Shown here one piece after another: positions 26,563 to 35,254 of a DNA stretch of 64,000 nt. Position 1 is the stretch's first letter, and each line of letters begins with the position of its first letter. The stretch is from an uncultured Eubacteriales bacterium. Its GTDB lineage: Bacteria > Bacillota > Clostridia > Christensenellales > CAG-314. Made by a program: the position numbers and the translations under genes. The notes under the pieces were generated by a model. The model was not told where the DNA came from. It made no database searches and saw only the letters and a program-made list of their open reading frames with translations. The DNA lies in assembly GCA_900544545.1 (NCBI GenBank), contig UQVY01000002.1, positions 124,001 to 188,000 of the forward strand. Direction: 5' to 3'.

Positions 26563-27675
26563 TTATTCCGTAATCCTCACCGGAAGCACGAGATAAAAAT
26601 AATCGGAATCTTCCGTCGTCGGCGTGATAAGACAGGGCGCAATCGACGACGAGAATTTCATTTTTACAAACTCGTCCTTGACGTTCCCCAAAAATTCCAT
26701 AAGATATTTGACATTGAACGCTATACGCAAATCCTTTCCGCTGAACGAAACCGAAAGATTCTCCGTTATGTTTCCGAGCTTGCTGTTTCCTTTAAGCACC
26801 ATCGTATTGTCCTGCGCGGTGATTTTTACCATACTCGTCTTTACGTCGCTTCTTCCGAGAATCGCGATTCTGTCCAGAGATTTCAGCAGCATTTCCCTGT
26901 TAACGACGATTTCCGTGCCGAATTCTCTCGGAATAATCTGCTCGTAATTGATGAATTCCGAGCCGAGCGTTCTCGCAAGTATTCTCGTATGCCCGAAATC
27001 GAAGAGAACGTATTCGTTTTCAAAGGAAATCTCGGCTTTGTTGTCGTCGTCCTCGATTACCTTCGCGACCTCGGACAGCGACTTACCCGGGACTACCGCA
27101 TTGAAAGCGCCGTCGCCGCCCGTAAGCTCCTTACTCATCTTCATAAGCCTGAAGCCGTCGAGAGCTACCGACGAAATACGGTTTCCGTCCACCTCTAACT
27201 TACAGCCTCTAAGACTGCCTTGGCTGCTGTCCGCCGAAACGCAAAACGCCGTTCCGAACACAAGCTCTTTCAAATCCTTTTGCAGAATCGTTATTTTCTT
27301 CGGATTCATAAGCTCCCTGAAAGTCGGATACTCTCTGCTCTCAAAGCACTGAACCATAACTTCGCTGTCCGTATACTTTATCTGCATCGTATTCTTATCG
27401 GAAAGCGTGAATTCCATCTGCTCGTCGCTGAGTCTTCTTACGAATTCCGTCAGAAACGCGCCCGGAATAGCCGTAGAGCCTTCTTCGATTATTTCGGCGT
27501 TGATTTTCTTCATTATCGCAAGTTCGCCGTCAGTCGCAAACAAAGTCAACACGTCTTCGTATGCGTCTACCTTTATACAGGAAAGAAGCGGATTCTCCAC
27601 CGCCTTCGCCGGCAACGCTTTCGTAACCTTGCTTATGGCTTCGCTTAAATCAAGTCCTCTGCATACAAATTTCAT
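26563..27675 (-). CDS. dnaN: DNA polymerase III sliding clamp (beta subunit)
   Basis: A 370-residue beta clamp. It begins MKFVCRGLDLSEAISKVTKA and has the three-domain clamp layout, ending FYLVLPVRITE, which fits the PMRI-type C-terminal signature. Length is normal. It has its own consensus promoter and is not preceded by dnaA, unlike the usual dnaA-dnaN operon. It lies about 2 kb left of the DnaA-box cluster on the outward-transcribed strand. Confidence 0.97.
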   Translation of the reverse strand: MKFVCRGLDLSEAISKVTKALPAKAVENPLLSCIKVDAYEDVLTLFATDGELAIMKKINAEIIEEGSTAIPGAFLTEFVRRLSDEQMEFTLSDKNTMQIKYTDSEVMVQCFESREYPTFRELMNPKKITILQKDLKELVFGTAFCVSADSSQGSLRGCKLEVDGNRISSVALDGFRLMKMSKELTGGDGAFNAVVPGKSLSEVAKVIEDDDNKAEISFENEYVLFDFGHTRILARTLGSEFINYEQIIPREFGTEIVVNREMLLKSLDRIAILGRSDVKTSMVKITAQDNTMVLKGNSKLGNITENLSVSFSGKDLRIAFNVKYLMEFLGNVKDEFVKMKFSSSIAPCLITPTTEDSDYFYLVLPVRITE

Positions 27676-27754
27676 TCCTTCGCCCTCCGTCGCCTCTTCT
27701 CGGCTTTTCCTTGCCTCTCGGCTCGACTTCTTAACCTCGCGGCTTAACCTTTAT

Positions 27755-27783
27755 ATTATACCACTCATTTCCGCTCTTGTCAA
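27755..27783 (-). promoter_or_regulatory. sigma-A promoter of dnaN
   Basis: On the minus strand TTGACA (27778-27783) and TATAAT (27755-27760) are separated by 17 bp. Confidence 0.85.
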
Positions 27784-27789
27784 CAAACA

Positions 27790-28105
27790 CCCGCTTTCTT
27801 GCAAGAAAGCGGGACAAAGAACTCCGATAGCTTCGCGGAACCGTACAAATTCTGACACGGAAAAAACCGTTCGCCGAATTTACTTATAAGAAACCCGGCG
27901 CGCAGGCAAAAGTCAAGACGACTATATTTTCATAAAGAGAGAATCTCTACGGTCGGGCGAAGCAAGTGAAGTTCTTTGCCAAGCTTTCTCCGAAAGAAAG
28001 CGGAATCGTCACGTCGGGCGGTCTGCAAATTTTGATTTTCAGAATCTCTCGGACGCCGCGAAGCTAATGGGTCCGGCGTCACGCTGGCTTCCTTACAAGA
28101 AAACT
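27790..28105. repeat. Mosaic intergenic repeat, copy D
   Basis: It starts with the perfect 24-bp palindrome (arm CCCGCTTTCTTG) at 27790-27813. CAAAGAACTCCGATAGCTTCGCG, ATTCTGACACGGAAAA, GACGACT..TATTTTCATAAAGAGAGAATC, GGTCGGGCGAAGC and GGTCCGGCGTCACGCTGG-type modules follow. It fills the gap between dnaN and the LRR gene. Confidence 0.75.
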
Positions 28106-28112
28106 TGAAAAA

Positions 28113-29615
28113 TCACTCGTAGATGATTCGGCACGACGGAATCCAGAGCGGATTCCACAAATCTTTCGGCTTTCCGCGAATCGTCAGCGTCAGTTTTCCG
28201 CAACCGTAAAAGACGTACGCGCCGACCTCATCGGGAGAAAACATCGTCGCCGACAGAAGCTCCTCCGCTCCGTAAAACGCGTATTCACCGAGAATCTCAA
28301 GACTTTCGGGAAGATTTACGGTCCTCAGCAGACTGTCTTCGAAACAATGATTTCCGATTCTCTTCAACCCGTCGGGAAGCGTTATGCTCTCGATTTCCGC
28401 ACCCTCGAACAGATTGTCCGCAAGCCCGAGCGTTCCTTCCGAAACGACAAGCTCTCTGAGCGACTTTTCAGCGTAAATCAGACACTTCCCGAGATATACG
28501 ACCTCGGATTGTCTTTCGGTCAACCATAAAGTCTTGGCAAAGGCGCTTTTCCCGCAGACGTAAAGGGACGAACCTTCTTCCACGTCGACTTTCTTCAAGG
28601 CTCCGCAGCCGTAAAACGCTTCTTCGCCCACGGAAACGACCGACCGCGGAAGGGACAACTCATCGATTTCGTGGCAATAATAAAACGCCCGCGGAGCTAT
28701 CGCCAAAACTTCCTCTATCCCGTTTTCGGCGGGAATTTCAACGCGCGTTTTATCCGCCGCTCCCTCCTTGAAGCCCAGAACCACGCCGTCTTTTATCTCG
28801 TATTCCTTGGAAATCCACTTCGCCGTCAAGGTTATATCGGTTACGAAATCGTAGACCGTTTCCTCGACTCTCTCGTCCCCGCAGTACCAGCCGAAAAATT
28901 CGAACTTATCGGTATCTCCCGGGACGGGCGGCACAAACCAGCTGTTATAACTCACCTGCTCTTTGAGAATCTCCGTTTCTCCTACGGAGGACTCGTACGT
29001 TACCGTAAACACCTTCGGCTCCCACTTCGCAATCAGATTTAAGTCGGAATATACCGGCAAATCAAAGTTGTACGGTTCTCCGTCCCTGTGCCAACAAGAG
29101 AAATCATAGCCTAAAAGCGCGGGATTATCGGGTTTTATCGCAGAGAAGCCCTCTTCGATTATTTCCGAAGCGACCTCCGAGCCGCCGCGGGAATTAAAGG
29201 TTACCGAAAAGACGGGACGCCGCCTCAGAAGCACCGTATAGACCTTGGATTTGTCGCCGTTGACTACGCCTATGTAAAAATAATTGTCGCCGACGGTCAG
29301 CGGGACGATTTTCGATTCGAGAATTCCGTTGCCCTCGGGATTGGTCGAAAGCAGCCAGACGGCGTTTTCGGCTACGGCGATTTTGTCGGAAAAGTCGAAG
29401 GATTCGTCGATATTCGGAAGCGACGCATAGAAAGTCGAGCCGTCGCGCTGAGTTCCGTCGATTCGGATTCCTGTGGGTTCGGTGATTTTTGCGACGGGCG
29501 TGGGGTCGGATTGGTAGACGGGAGTTTTGATTATTCCCGCCATAAGAAGGACTATCGGGATGAGCGTTAATAAAAGTGCGCCTGCCGCTCCGAGAATTAG
29601 CCATTTTCGTTTCAT
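28113..29615 (-). CDS. Membrane-anchored BspA-like leucine-rich repeat protein
   Basis: A 500-residue surface protein. An N-terminal signal anchor, KRKWLILGAAGALLLTLIPI, is followed by a Cadherin/Ig-like segment. Two Listeria-Bacteroides (InlB B-type) repeats each end in a TLTAKW/NLIAKW signature (about 165-295). Residues from about 310 are BspA-type leucine-rich repeats (IAPRAFYYCHEIDELSLPRS and similar). Such proteins mediate adhesion or surface display; the ligand is unknown. The start at 29615 follows AAAGGAGACC; an ATG at 29696 is rejected. It is the last left-arm gene before the strand switch. Confidence 0.85.
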   Translation of the reverse strand: MKRKWLILGAAGALLLTLIPIVLLMAGIIKTPVYQSDPTPVAKITEPTGIRIDGTQRDGSTFYASLPNIDESFDFSDKIAVAENAVWLLSTNPEGNGILESKIVPLTVGDNYFYIGVVNGDKSKVYTVLLRRRPVFSVTFNSRGGSEVASEIIEEGFSAIKPDNPALLGYDFSCWHRDGEPYNFDLPVYSDLNLIAKWEPKVFTVTYESSVGETEILKEQVSYNSWFVPPVPGDTDKFEFFGWYCGDERVEETVYDFVTDITLTAKWISKEYEIKDGVVLGFKEGAADKTRVEIPAENGIEEVLAIAPRAFYYCHEIDELSLPRSVVSVGEEAFYGCGALKKVDVEEGSSLYVCGKSAFAKTLWLTERQSEVVYLGKCLIYAEKSLRELVVSEGTLGLADNLFEGAEIESITLPDGLKRIGNHCFEDSLLRTVNLPESLEILGEYAFYGAEELLSATMFSPDEVGAYVFYGCGKLTLTIRGKPKDLWNPLWIPSCRIIYE

Positions 29616-29757
29616 TGTTTCTGGTCTCCTTTTTATTTTCGATTCTCTCGCCGAACTAAGCCTCTGCAGCTGCTCTCGCGGCTCGAGTGTCTCCATTTTA
29701 GCCCCCGGATAAGCTCATTTTTATGTAGATTTATGACGCTTTTCAAACCTTTTTGTC

Positions 29758-29950
29758 TTCCCCAGCTTTCTTGTAAGAAACCAGCGTGACGCTTCCACTT
29801 TCTTTCGAGAAAGTGGAGTAAAGAACTCCGATAGCTTCGCCCGACCATAGAAATATTCTCTTTATAAGAAAATGAGTCGTCTAAACTTCATCGGGCGGAC
29901 GCCCCCAATGGGTCCAGCGTCACGCTGGTTTCTTCGAAAGAAAGCGGTGG
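29758..29950. repeat. Mosaic intergenic repeat, copy E
   Basis: It contains two CTTTCTT-type hairpins, CCAGCGTGACGCT, GAACTCCGATAGCTTCGCCCGACC, TTCTCTTTATAAGAAA and CGCCCCCAATGGGTCCAGCGTCACGCTGG-type modules. It abuts the DnaA-box cluster. Confidence 0.7.
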
Positions 29951-29984
29951 TTTGTCCCTTTTACACACAATTCCACAAAATCGT

Positions 29985-30069
29985 TGTGGATAACTTGTGG
30001 AATAGTGCCAAAATCCTGTGGATACAACTGTGAGTTTGTGGATAACTCTGTGGATAACCCTGTGGAAAA
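29985..30069 (+). other. DnaA-box cluster, putative chromosomal origin oriC
   Basis: Six same-orientation boxes were found. Perfect TGTGGATAA boxes lie at 29985, 30037 and 30049; one-mismatch boxes lie at 30017 (TGTGGATAC) and 30061 (TGTGGAAAA); a weaker one lies at 29996. The spacings are 11, 21, 20, 12 and 12 bp. The cluster lies exactly where gene orientation flips from minus to plus. AT-rich sequence follows up to 30347. No dnaA is adjacent. Confidence 0.8.
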
Positions 30070-30347
30070 CCTCTTTTTCTAACTCCCTAAGCTTTTTTTT
30101 CATTTCTGTGAAACTTTTTTCGACCTTTTTCGACAACTTCTTTTCCCCGTTTCGCTCGTCCGTCGGTTTGTTTCAGGGAAAAATCGGACTCTCGGAATTC
30201 AGAAATATTCAAATTTTCTCAAATTCCGACGAATTTCGATTTTTCGGGCTTTTACAGAGAAATTAAGACTGCTCATTTTCGGAGAAATTCGGACTTGCGA
30301 TGTTATTTTCAATTGCTCGTAAATATAATAATATCGAGAGGTGCATT

Positions 30348-31043
30348 ATGCGTTCTGACCTGAAATTCAACTTTTTTATGACTATTCTCGGGCTTTCGGC
30401 TCTGATTCTCACCGTAGTAACCTGCGTTTCGGTCTTTTCCGAGGCTGACGGCGACCCCGTAACGGATAACTTGGCTTATACTATCGTCATCGACGCCGGC
30501 CACGGAGGAATCGACGGCGGAGTTATCGGAACGAAAAGCGGAGTCAAGGAAAGCGACCTCAATCTCAAAGTCGCGAGGGAACTTTACGGACTTCTGAAGG
30601 AAAACGGCTTCAACGTCATTATGACGAGGACGGACGAAAACGGACTTTACGGCGACACGAGCCGCGGTTTCAAACGACGCGATATGCTCGCCCGCAAGGA
30701 AATCATAAATCGCGCCGCGCCCGACCTCGTAGTCAGCATTCATATGAATTTCTACTCCGCTTCTTACCGCCGAGGTGCGCAGGTCTTTTTTCAGAAGGGA
30801 AGCGCAGCCGGCAAGAATTTCGCCGACGCTATGCAGACCGCCCTCAATCGTCGTCTCGACCAAAATAATCTCAACCTCTCGGGTGACTTTTTCATCTGCC
30901 GCGAATCCTCCGCGCCCGCGATTATCGTTGAATGCGGCTTTCTTTCCAATCCCGACGACGAAAAGCTCCTCCTGACTTCCGCCCATCGAAAAAAGCTCGC
31001 GACGGCTATTCTCGACGGCTGCGTCTCCTTTCTTTTTTCGTGA
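30348..31043 (+). CDS. cwlD: N-acetylmuramoyl-L-alanine amidase (CwlD-like)
   Basis: A 231-residue Amidase_3 zinc enzyme that cleaves the amide between muramic acid and the peptide stem. It has an N-terminal signal anchor (about residues 9-31). Zinc ligands and catalytic motifs are visible in IVIDAGHGGIDGG, SDLNLKVARELY, LVVSIHMN and IIVECGFLSNPDDE. The length and single domain match CwlD, the spore-cortex amidase of endospore formers, but related vegetative amidases are possible. The start at 30348 follows GAGAGGTG; a TATAAT lies at 30324-30329. It is the first right-arm gene beside the putative origin. Confidence 0.9.
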   Translation: MRSDLKFNFFMTILGLSALILTVVTCVSVFSEADGDPVTDNLAYTIVIDAGHGGIDGGVIGTKSGVKESDLNLKVARELYGLLKENGFNVIMTRTDENGLYGDTSRGFKRRDMLARKEIINRAAPDLVVSIHMNFYSASYRRGAQVFFQKGSAAGKNFADAMQTALNRRLDQNNLNLSGDFFICRESSAPAIIVECGFLSNPDDEKLLLTSAHRKKLATAILDGCVSFLFS

Positions 31044-31062
31044 TTTAATCGTTTCAAGGGCT

Positions 31063-31091
31063 GTTGTAAATTAAACCGTCCCTATTACAAC
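31063..31091 (+). repeat. 29-bp inverted-repeat element, copy 1
   Basis: It starts GTTGTAA and ends TTACAAC (7-bp perfect terminal inverted repeat) and has the central core CCGTCCCT. Confidence 0.75.
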
Positions 31092-31194
31092 ATAATAAAA
31101 GGCTTTAATTACGGGATTTTTCATAAATCCCGATTTTTCTTTTTGCTTCGGGAATTTCAAATCGATTCAGGAAATTCATAACTGCCCGAAGTCG

Positions 31195-31223
31195 GTTGTA
31201 ATTATTCCCGTCCCTATTACAAA
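31195..31223 (+). repeat. 29-bp inverted-repeat element, copy 2
   Basis: It starts GTTGTAA, has the core CCGTCCCTATTACAA and ends one mismatch short of a perfect inverted repeat. It lies 132 bp from copy 1. The rest of the cwlD-parA gap (31044-31373) holds only the parA promoter. Confidence 0.75.
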
Positions 31224-31255
31224 CGCAGATTTTCACGCATTTATATCAAAATACC

Positions 31256-31284
31256 TTGAAAATTATTGCCGTTTGTGCTACAAT
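31256..31284 (+). promoter_or_regulatory. sigma-A promoter of parAB
   Basis: TTGAAA (31256-31261) and TACAAT (31279-31284) are separated by 17 bp, with parA starting 90 bp further on. Confidence 0.8.
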
Positions 31285-31373
31285 ATTAAGGCTGATAGTA
31301 TATCCTGTAGGGCTTAGTTATCGGCAAAACCGTTTGTGAATTTAATCACTAATATATAATTTTAGGAGTTACT

Positions 31374-32141
31374 ATGGGAAAAACTGTTGCTTTCTCCAAT
31401 CAAAAAGGCGGCGTCGGCAAGACTACGACCGCAATCAATATGGCTGCGTACGTCGCAAAAGAAGGCAAAAACGTCCTTCTCGTCGACTTCGACCCACAGG
31501 GAAACGCCGGCAGCGGCTTCGGAATTCAGAAAAACAAGCTCGAAAAAACGGTCTATAACCTGCTTATGGGCAACACTTCGCCCGCCGAAGTCATCTACAA
31601 AACCGACGTCGAACGCCTGAATATTATGCCGTGCAACATCGACCTCGCGGCCGCAGAAGTCGAACTCGTCAACCTTCCGCGACGTGAAAGTTTCCTCCGC
31701 GACGCGCTTTCTTCGGTCAAAAACGAGTACGATTTCATAATGATCGACTGCCCGCCATCCCTCGGATTGCTGACTTTGAACGCCCTCACGGCTTCGGATT
31801 GCGTCGTAATTCCCATTCAAAGCGAGTTTTTCGCGCTCGAAGGATTAACTCAACTTTTAAACACTATCAAATTAGTGAAACAGAGAATGCTCAATCCTAA
31901 CCTCTATTTATCGGGCGTAATTCTGACGATGAACGACACGAGATCGACGATGAGCAAGCAGGTTACGGCGGAAATCAGGAGCTTTTTCGGCGGAAAAGTC
32001 TATGAAACAGCCGTGCCGCGCAACATTAAACTTTGCGAATCCCCAAGCTTCGGAGTCCCTGTAATGCTTCACGCGCCGAAATCTTCGGGCGCGGTCGCTT
32101 ATCAGAAGCTCGCGAAGGAATTTCTGACCAGAGAGGGTTAA
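31374..32141 (+). CDS. parA: Chromosome partitioning ATPase ParA/Soj
   Basis: A 255-residue ParA-type Walker ATPase that drives segregation of newly replicated origins with ParB. The N-terminus MGKTVAFSNQKGGVGKTTTA carries the deviant Walker A. Switch motifs LLVDFDPQGNAGSG and IMIDCPPSLGLLT follow. Short N-terminus and length match chromosomal Soj rather than plasmid ParA with an HTH extension. A TTTTAGGAG ribosome site precedes the ATG. parB follows 3 bp after the stop. Confidence 0.97.
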   Translation: MGKTVAFSNQKGGVGKTTTAINMAAYVAKEGKNVLLVDFDPQGNAGSGFGIQKNKLEKTVYNLLMGNTSPAEVIYKTDVERLNIMPCNIDLAAAEVELVNLPRRESFLRDALSSVKNEYDFIMIDCPPSLGLLTLNALTASDCVVIPIQSEFFALEGLTQLLNTIKLVKQRMLNPNLYLSGVILTMNDTRSTMSKQVTAEIRSFFGGKVYETAVPRNIKLCESPSFGVPVMLHAPKSSGAVAYQKLAKEFLTREG

Positions 32142-32144
32142 AAA

Positions 32145-33176
32145 ATGGCTAATAAAAACAAAGGATTAGGAAGAGGACTTTCGGCTCTTTTTTCGGGAAA
32201 CGAAGTCAATTTTGACGACGAAAACTCGAAAAATCCGCAATCTGACGAAGTTTTGGCTGAAAATTCGGCTAAAATCGAAAACGCGTCCGAAAATTCCTCG
32301 AAAAAAACTAAATTTAACTCGGGAAAAAGCCTTAACGACAACGAAAATTCGGCTTTTTCTCAGAATTCCGCAAATTCCGGCGCACCCGTGAATCTTCCGA
32401 TTACGCAAATCGACCCGAATTTCGAGCAGCCGCGTAAAAATTTCGACGAAGATGCGCTCAAAGAACTTTCGGAAAGCATCAAGCTTCACGGAATAATTCA
32501 GCCGCTCGTCGTAAACGCGATGGGCGACCGGTATATGATTATTGCGGGCGAAAGGCGTTATCGCGCGGCGAAAATGGCCGGAATGACGCACGTTCCCGCG
32601 ATTATCAAGAATTATTCGCCTCAGGAAGTCCGCGAAATCAGCCTTATCGAAAATTTGCAGCGCGAGGACCTCAATCCGATTGAAGCCGCGAAGGCAATCA
32701 AGGCTTTGATGGACGAATTCGGGCTGACTCAGGACGAAACCGCGAAAAGAATCGGCAAAAATCGCTCCACTATCGCTAACACGCTTCGGCTTCTCACACT
32801 CGACTACGCCGTTATCGCGATGGTCGAGACCGGACGACTCACGGCCGGCCACGCGCGTGCTCTCATTCCTATTGAAGAAAAGGAAATTCAGCGTAAATTT
32901 GCACTTCAAGCCGAAGCCGAAGGACTTAACGTCCGCGCAGTCGAAAATCTCGTGCGAAACTACCTGAATCCACCCGTTTCCGAGAAAAAAGTTAAGGAAA
33001 AACCGAGCGTTGAACTTAAAAATCTCGTGCGCGATATGCAACGCGTTTTTGCAACGAAAGTTTCGTGCGCAACGAAGGGCGATCGCGGTAGAATTTACAT
33101 CGATTTTTACTCAAAAGACGATTTGGACAGAATCTGCGAGCTGATTGAGAGCTGGAAAACAGAGAAAACAAAGTAA
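32145..33176 (+). CDS. parB: Chromosome partitioning protein ParB/Spo0J
   Basis: A 343-residue ParB CTPase that loads at parS and spreads. It starts NKNKGLGRGLSALFSG. A poorly conserved Asn/Ser/Glu-rich linker occupies about residues 20-80, longer than in B. subtilis Spo0J. The CTP-binding domain shows the GERRYRAAKMAGM box and ENLQREDLNPIEAA. The HTH (LTQDETAKRIGKNRSTIANTLRL) and a C-terminal dimerisation domain follow. Two parS sites lie directly downstream. It forms an operon with parA. Confidence 0.97.
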   Translation: MANKNKGLGRGLSALFSGNEVNFDDENSKNPQSDEVLAENSAKIENASENSSKKTKFNSGKSLNDNENSAFSQNSANSGAPVNLPITQIDPNFEQPRKNFDEDALKELSESIKLHGIIQPLVVNAMGDRYMIIAGERRYRAAKMAGMTHVPAIIKNYSPQEVREISLIENLQREDLNPIEAAKAIKALMDEFGLTQDETAKRIGKNRSTIANTLRLLTLDYAVIAMVETGRLTAGHARALIPIEEKEIQRKFALQAEAEGLNVRAVENLVRNYLNPPVSEKKVKEKPSVELKNLVRDMQRVFATKVSCATKGDRGRIYIDFYSKDDLDRICELIESWKTEKTK

Positions 33177-33177
33177 T

Positions 33178-33193
33178 TGTTCCACGTGAAACA
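33178..33193 (+). promoter_or_regulatory. parS site 1
   Basis: TGTTCCACGTGAAACA matches the parS consensus TGTTNCACGTGAAACA, immediately downstream of parB. Confidence 0.95.
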
Positions 33194-33239
33194 TTACAGA
33201 CAGCTGATAAAAACAGGTTTTTAAACAGTAAATAATTAT

Positions 33240-33255
33240 TGTTTCACGTGAAACA
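33240..33255 (+). promoter_or_regulatory. parS site 2
   Basis: TGTTTCACGTGAAACA, a perfect parS palindrome, 62 bp from site 1. Confidence 0.95.
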
Positions 33256-33340
33256 TTTGGATTTTGAGGTAATTTTTAGGCTAAAATGAGTCTAAAAATT
33301 GCGTTTTTGGATAATAATCCTTACTGACGGAGGTGGTGTT

Positions 33341-34084
33341 TTGCCTACAATTGACATTATTACGCTCTGCGTGATCGGTGTTTTTGCATTGATCGGGCTT
33401 TTTCGCGGCTTTATAAAGAGCGTTTTTAAGACTTTTTCACTGATAATCATTATTTTTGTACCGATTTTGATATGCGACGCCGTAGTTCCGCTCGCAAATA
33501 ATTGGTTCGGCGAAAAAACGGAAGCAAGCGTAATCTCGACGATTCACGAAAAAGACCCAGAAAGCGCGTCCGAATCCGGATTTTTCTACGAAGAAACTAA
33601 TTTCGCAGACTCTAAAAACGTAAAGGAAACCTACATGAAGTTGGGTTGCTCGGAATTTATCGCCGGAGTCGCCACGGCTTTCACGGCAAAATCTCTCTCT
33701 TCGTATCAAACCGCGCGCCCAATCGACATTTTTCCACCGTTTTTATCGCGCCTGATAATCAAAGTAATCACGTTCGTCGCGCTTATGGCGATAACCTCGG
33801 TGATTCTGGTGATTTTGCGAATTTTACTCACAAAAATCGTAAAGACGTTTGAATTCATTAAAGCTCTTGATAAAATCGGCGGGCTGGCCCTCGGGATAGC
33901 TTTCGGAGTAATCCTGTACTCCGTCGTCTTTTTCGCTTTGACGAATCTGAACTTCTCGTTCCTTTCGGGAATTCAGGCGGACATCTCGGCGCAGCTCATC
34001 GAATCGCAAAAATCTACGTCCATCGCATTTACGCTGTCGGATTCGTTCATAATCGAGTATTTGAAGAAACTCTTCATCGGATAA
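33341..34084 (+). CDS. CvpA-family membrane protein
   Basis: A 247-residue protein with four hydrophobic segments (starting DIITLCVIGVFALIGLFRGF). It resembles the CvpA / colicin V production family, whose general role is unclear but is linked to envelope homeostasis. The hydrophilic part between the second and third helices is longer than usual. I choose a TTG start at 33341, because GGAGGTGG lies at 33329-33336; the frame continues upstream without a good site. It sits between the parS sites, just after parAB. Confidence 0.75.
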   Translation: MPTIDIITLCVIGVFALIGLFRGFIKSVFKTFSLIIIIFVPILICDAVVPLANNWFGEKTEASVISTIHEKDPESASESGFFYEETNFADSKNVKETYMKLGCSEFIAGVATAFTAKSLSSYQTARPIDIFPPFLSRLIIKVITFVALMAITSVILVILRILLTKIVKTFEFIKALDKIGGLALGIAFGVILYSVVFFALTNLNFSFLSGIQADISAQLIESQKSTSIAFTLSDSFIIEYLKKLFIG

Positions 34085-34299
34085 ATCTAAACTTTTTTAA
34101 AAAAACTATAAGTTTTTGCCCGATTTTACTGATTTTCGGTAATTTCGGGCTTTTTTGTAAATTTTTAAGTGATTTTGACCTGTTTTCGATAATAATCGAC
34201 ATAATATTTATTCATTCGACGAATATTTACAGATTTAATAAATGATTTAATAATAATTTATTAAATTTTACAAATCAAATTTTTAAAAACAACTGAAAA

Positions 34300-34315
34300 T
34301 GTTTCACGTGAAACA
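34300..34315 (+). promoter_or_regulatory. parS site 3
   Basis: A perfect TGTTTCACGTGAAACA in the AT-rich gap after the CvpA-like gene. Confidence 0.95.
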
Positions 34316-34920
34316 GTTCAATTAAAACATTGTATTTATTTTTTTAAATTTAATCGCATTATTTAGGATTTTTATTGTAAAATATGTAAATTTACTAAAA
34401 ATCTTATAATTTTATTGAAATTTATGTTATTTTATTAAAAATATTTGCACTTTTTTTGTAAAATGAACGATAATTATTAAAGCTGATATAAATTTATTGA
34501 GTTACAAATAAAAATAAAAAATAATTTACAAGTAAAAATAGAGAGTAATGCTTTTACTTTTTATCGTAAATTTGTAATTGTTTTTATGTATATCGATGAA
34601 TATCGACGTTTTTATAGGTATTTTTAGTTTTTTACTCTGAAATTTTCTTTGAATTTACGAATTGAACCGCAATTTTCGGATTTTTATGAGGATTTTAACA
34701 GGCGTTCGCGATTTTTGAGTCTATTTTTTATTTATTAAAAGATCTAAGAAGAGAAGAAGCCGTAATAGGCGGTGTGAAAATGTGGACAAGTCGGTTTTTT
34801 GCTCGGATTCGGGCGTAATTATCTGGTTTTTGGCGGTGTGGTTTTCCACTTTTCGGCGGATTTTTTGTGGAGATTTCGTGGAAATCGTAAAGGGTTTTCC
34901 ATATTTTGTCCACAATGGCC
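34316..34920. other. Long AT-rich intergenic stretch with weak DnaA-box-like sites
   Basis: About 600 bp of strongly AT-rich DNA without a supported gene. Near its right end lie TGTGGACAA (34781-34789) and TTGTCCACA (34906-34914), each one mismatch from a DnaA box. No terminator or promoter stands out. Confidence 0.6.
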
Positions 34921-34924
34921 TCTT

Positions 34925-35212
34925 ATAACGGGGAATCTCTGCGACTGTGCGAAACCGATGAGGTTTTTCTTAGCTTTTTCTAAAGAAAAAGGAACGAAAA
35001 ATCCAGCGTTAACGCCGTCTGTCGGTGATGTTTCACGGCGAACGCCTTTTACACGAAGGAAAATCTAAGGTTCAGCGAAGCCAATGACGTTCTCTGCTCG
35101 AAAAACTTAAGTAAATTCGGCGAATGACCTTTCCGTGTCAGAATCTGTACGGCTCCGCGAAGCTATCGGAGTTCTTTGCCAAGCTTTCTTACAAGAAAGC
35201 TTGAAGGAGTTT
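34925..35212. repeat. Mosaic intergenic repeat, copy F
   Basis: A diverged copy upstream of dnaG. Modules include GGGGAATCTCTGCG, AGCTTTTTCTAAAGAAAAAGGA, GAAGCCAATGACGTTCTCTGCTC, CCGTGTCAGAATCTGTACGG and AAGCTATCGGAGTTCTTTGCC with a final AAGCTTTCTTACAAGAAAGCTT palindrome. Confidence 0.65.
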
Positions 35213-35254
35213 TCGGAAAAACGGATAATTACCAATAGTAAGGAGGGCAGGTCG

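Noticed and set aside
29067..29095. 29-bp element look-alike starting GTTGTACGG with core CCGTCCCT in the LRR gene
   Set aside because: It encodes WHRDGEPYNFD, a conserved motif of the Listeria-Bacteroides repeat, so the similarity may be chance.
34781..34914. Third DnaA-box cluster as the true origin
   Set aside because: Every box has at least one mismatch, and the gene strand switch is 4.5 kb away at 29.6-30.3 kb.
35135..35254. N-terminal extension of DnaG from an upstream ATG
   Set aside because: These codons lie in a mosaic repeat, and a strong ribosome site sets the GTG at 35255.
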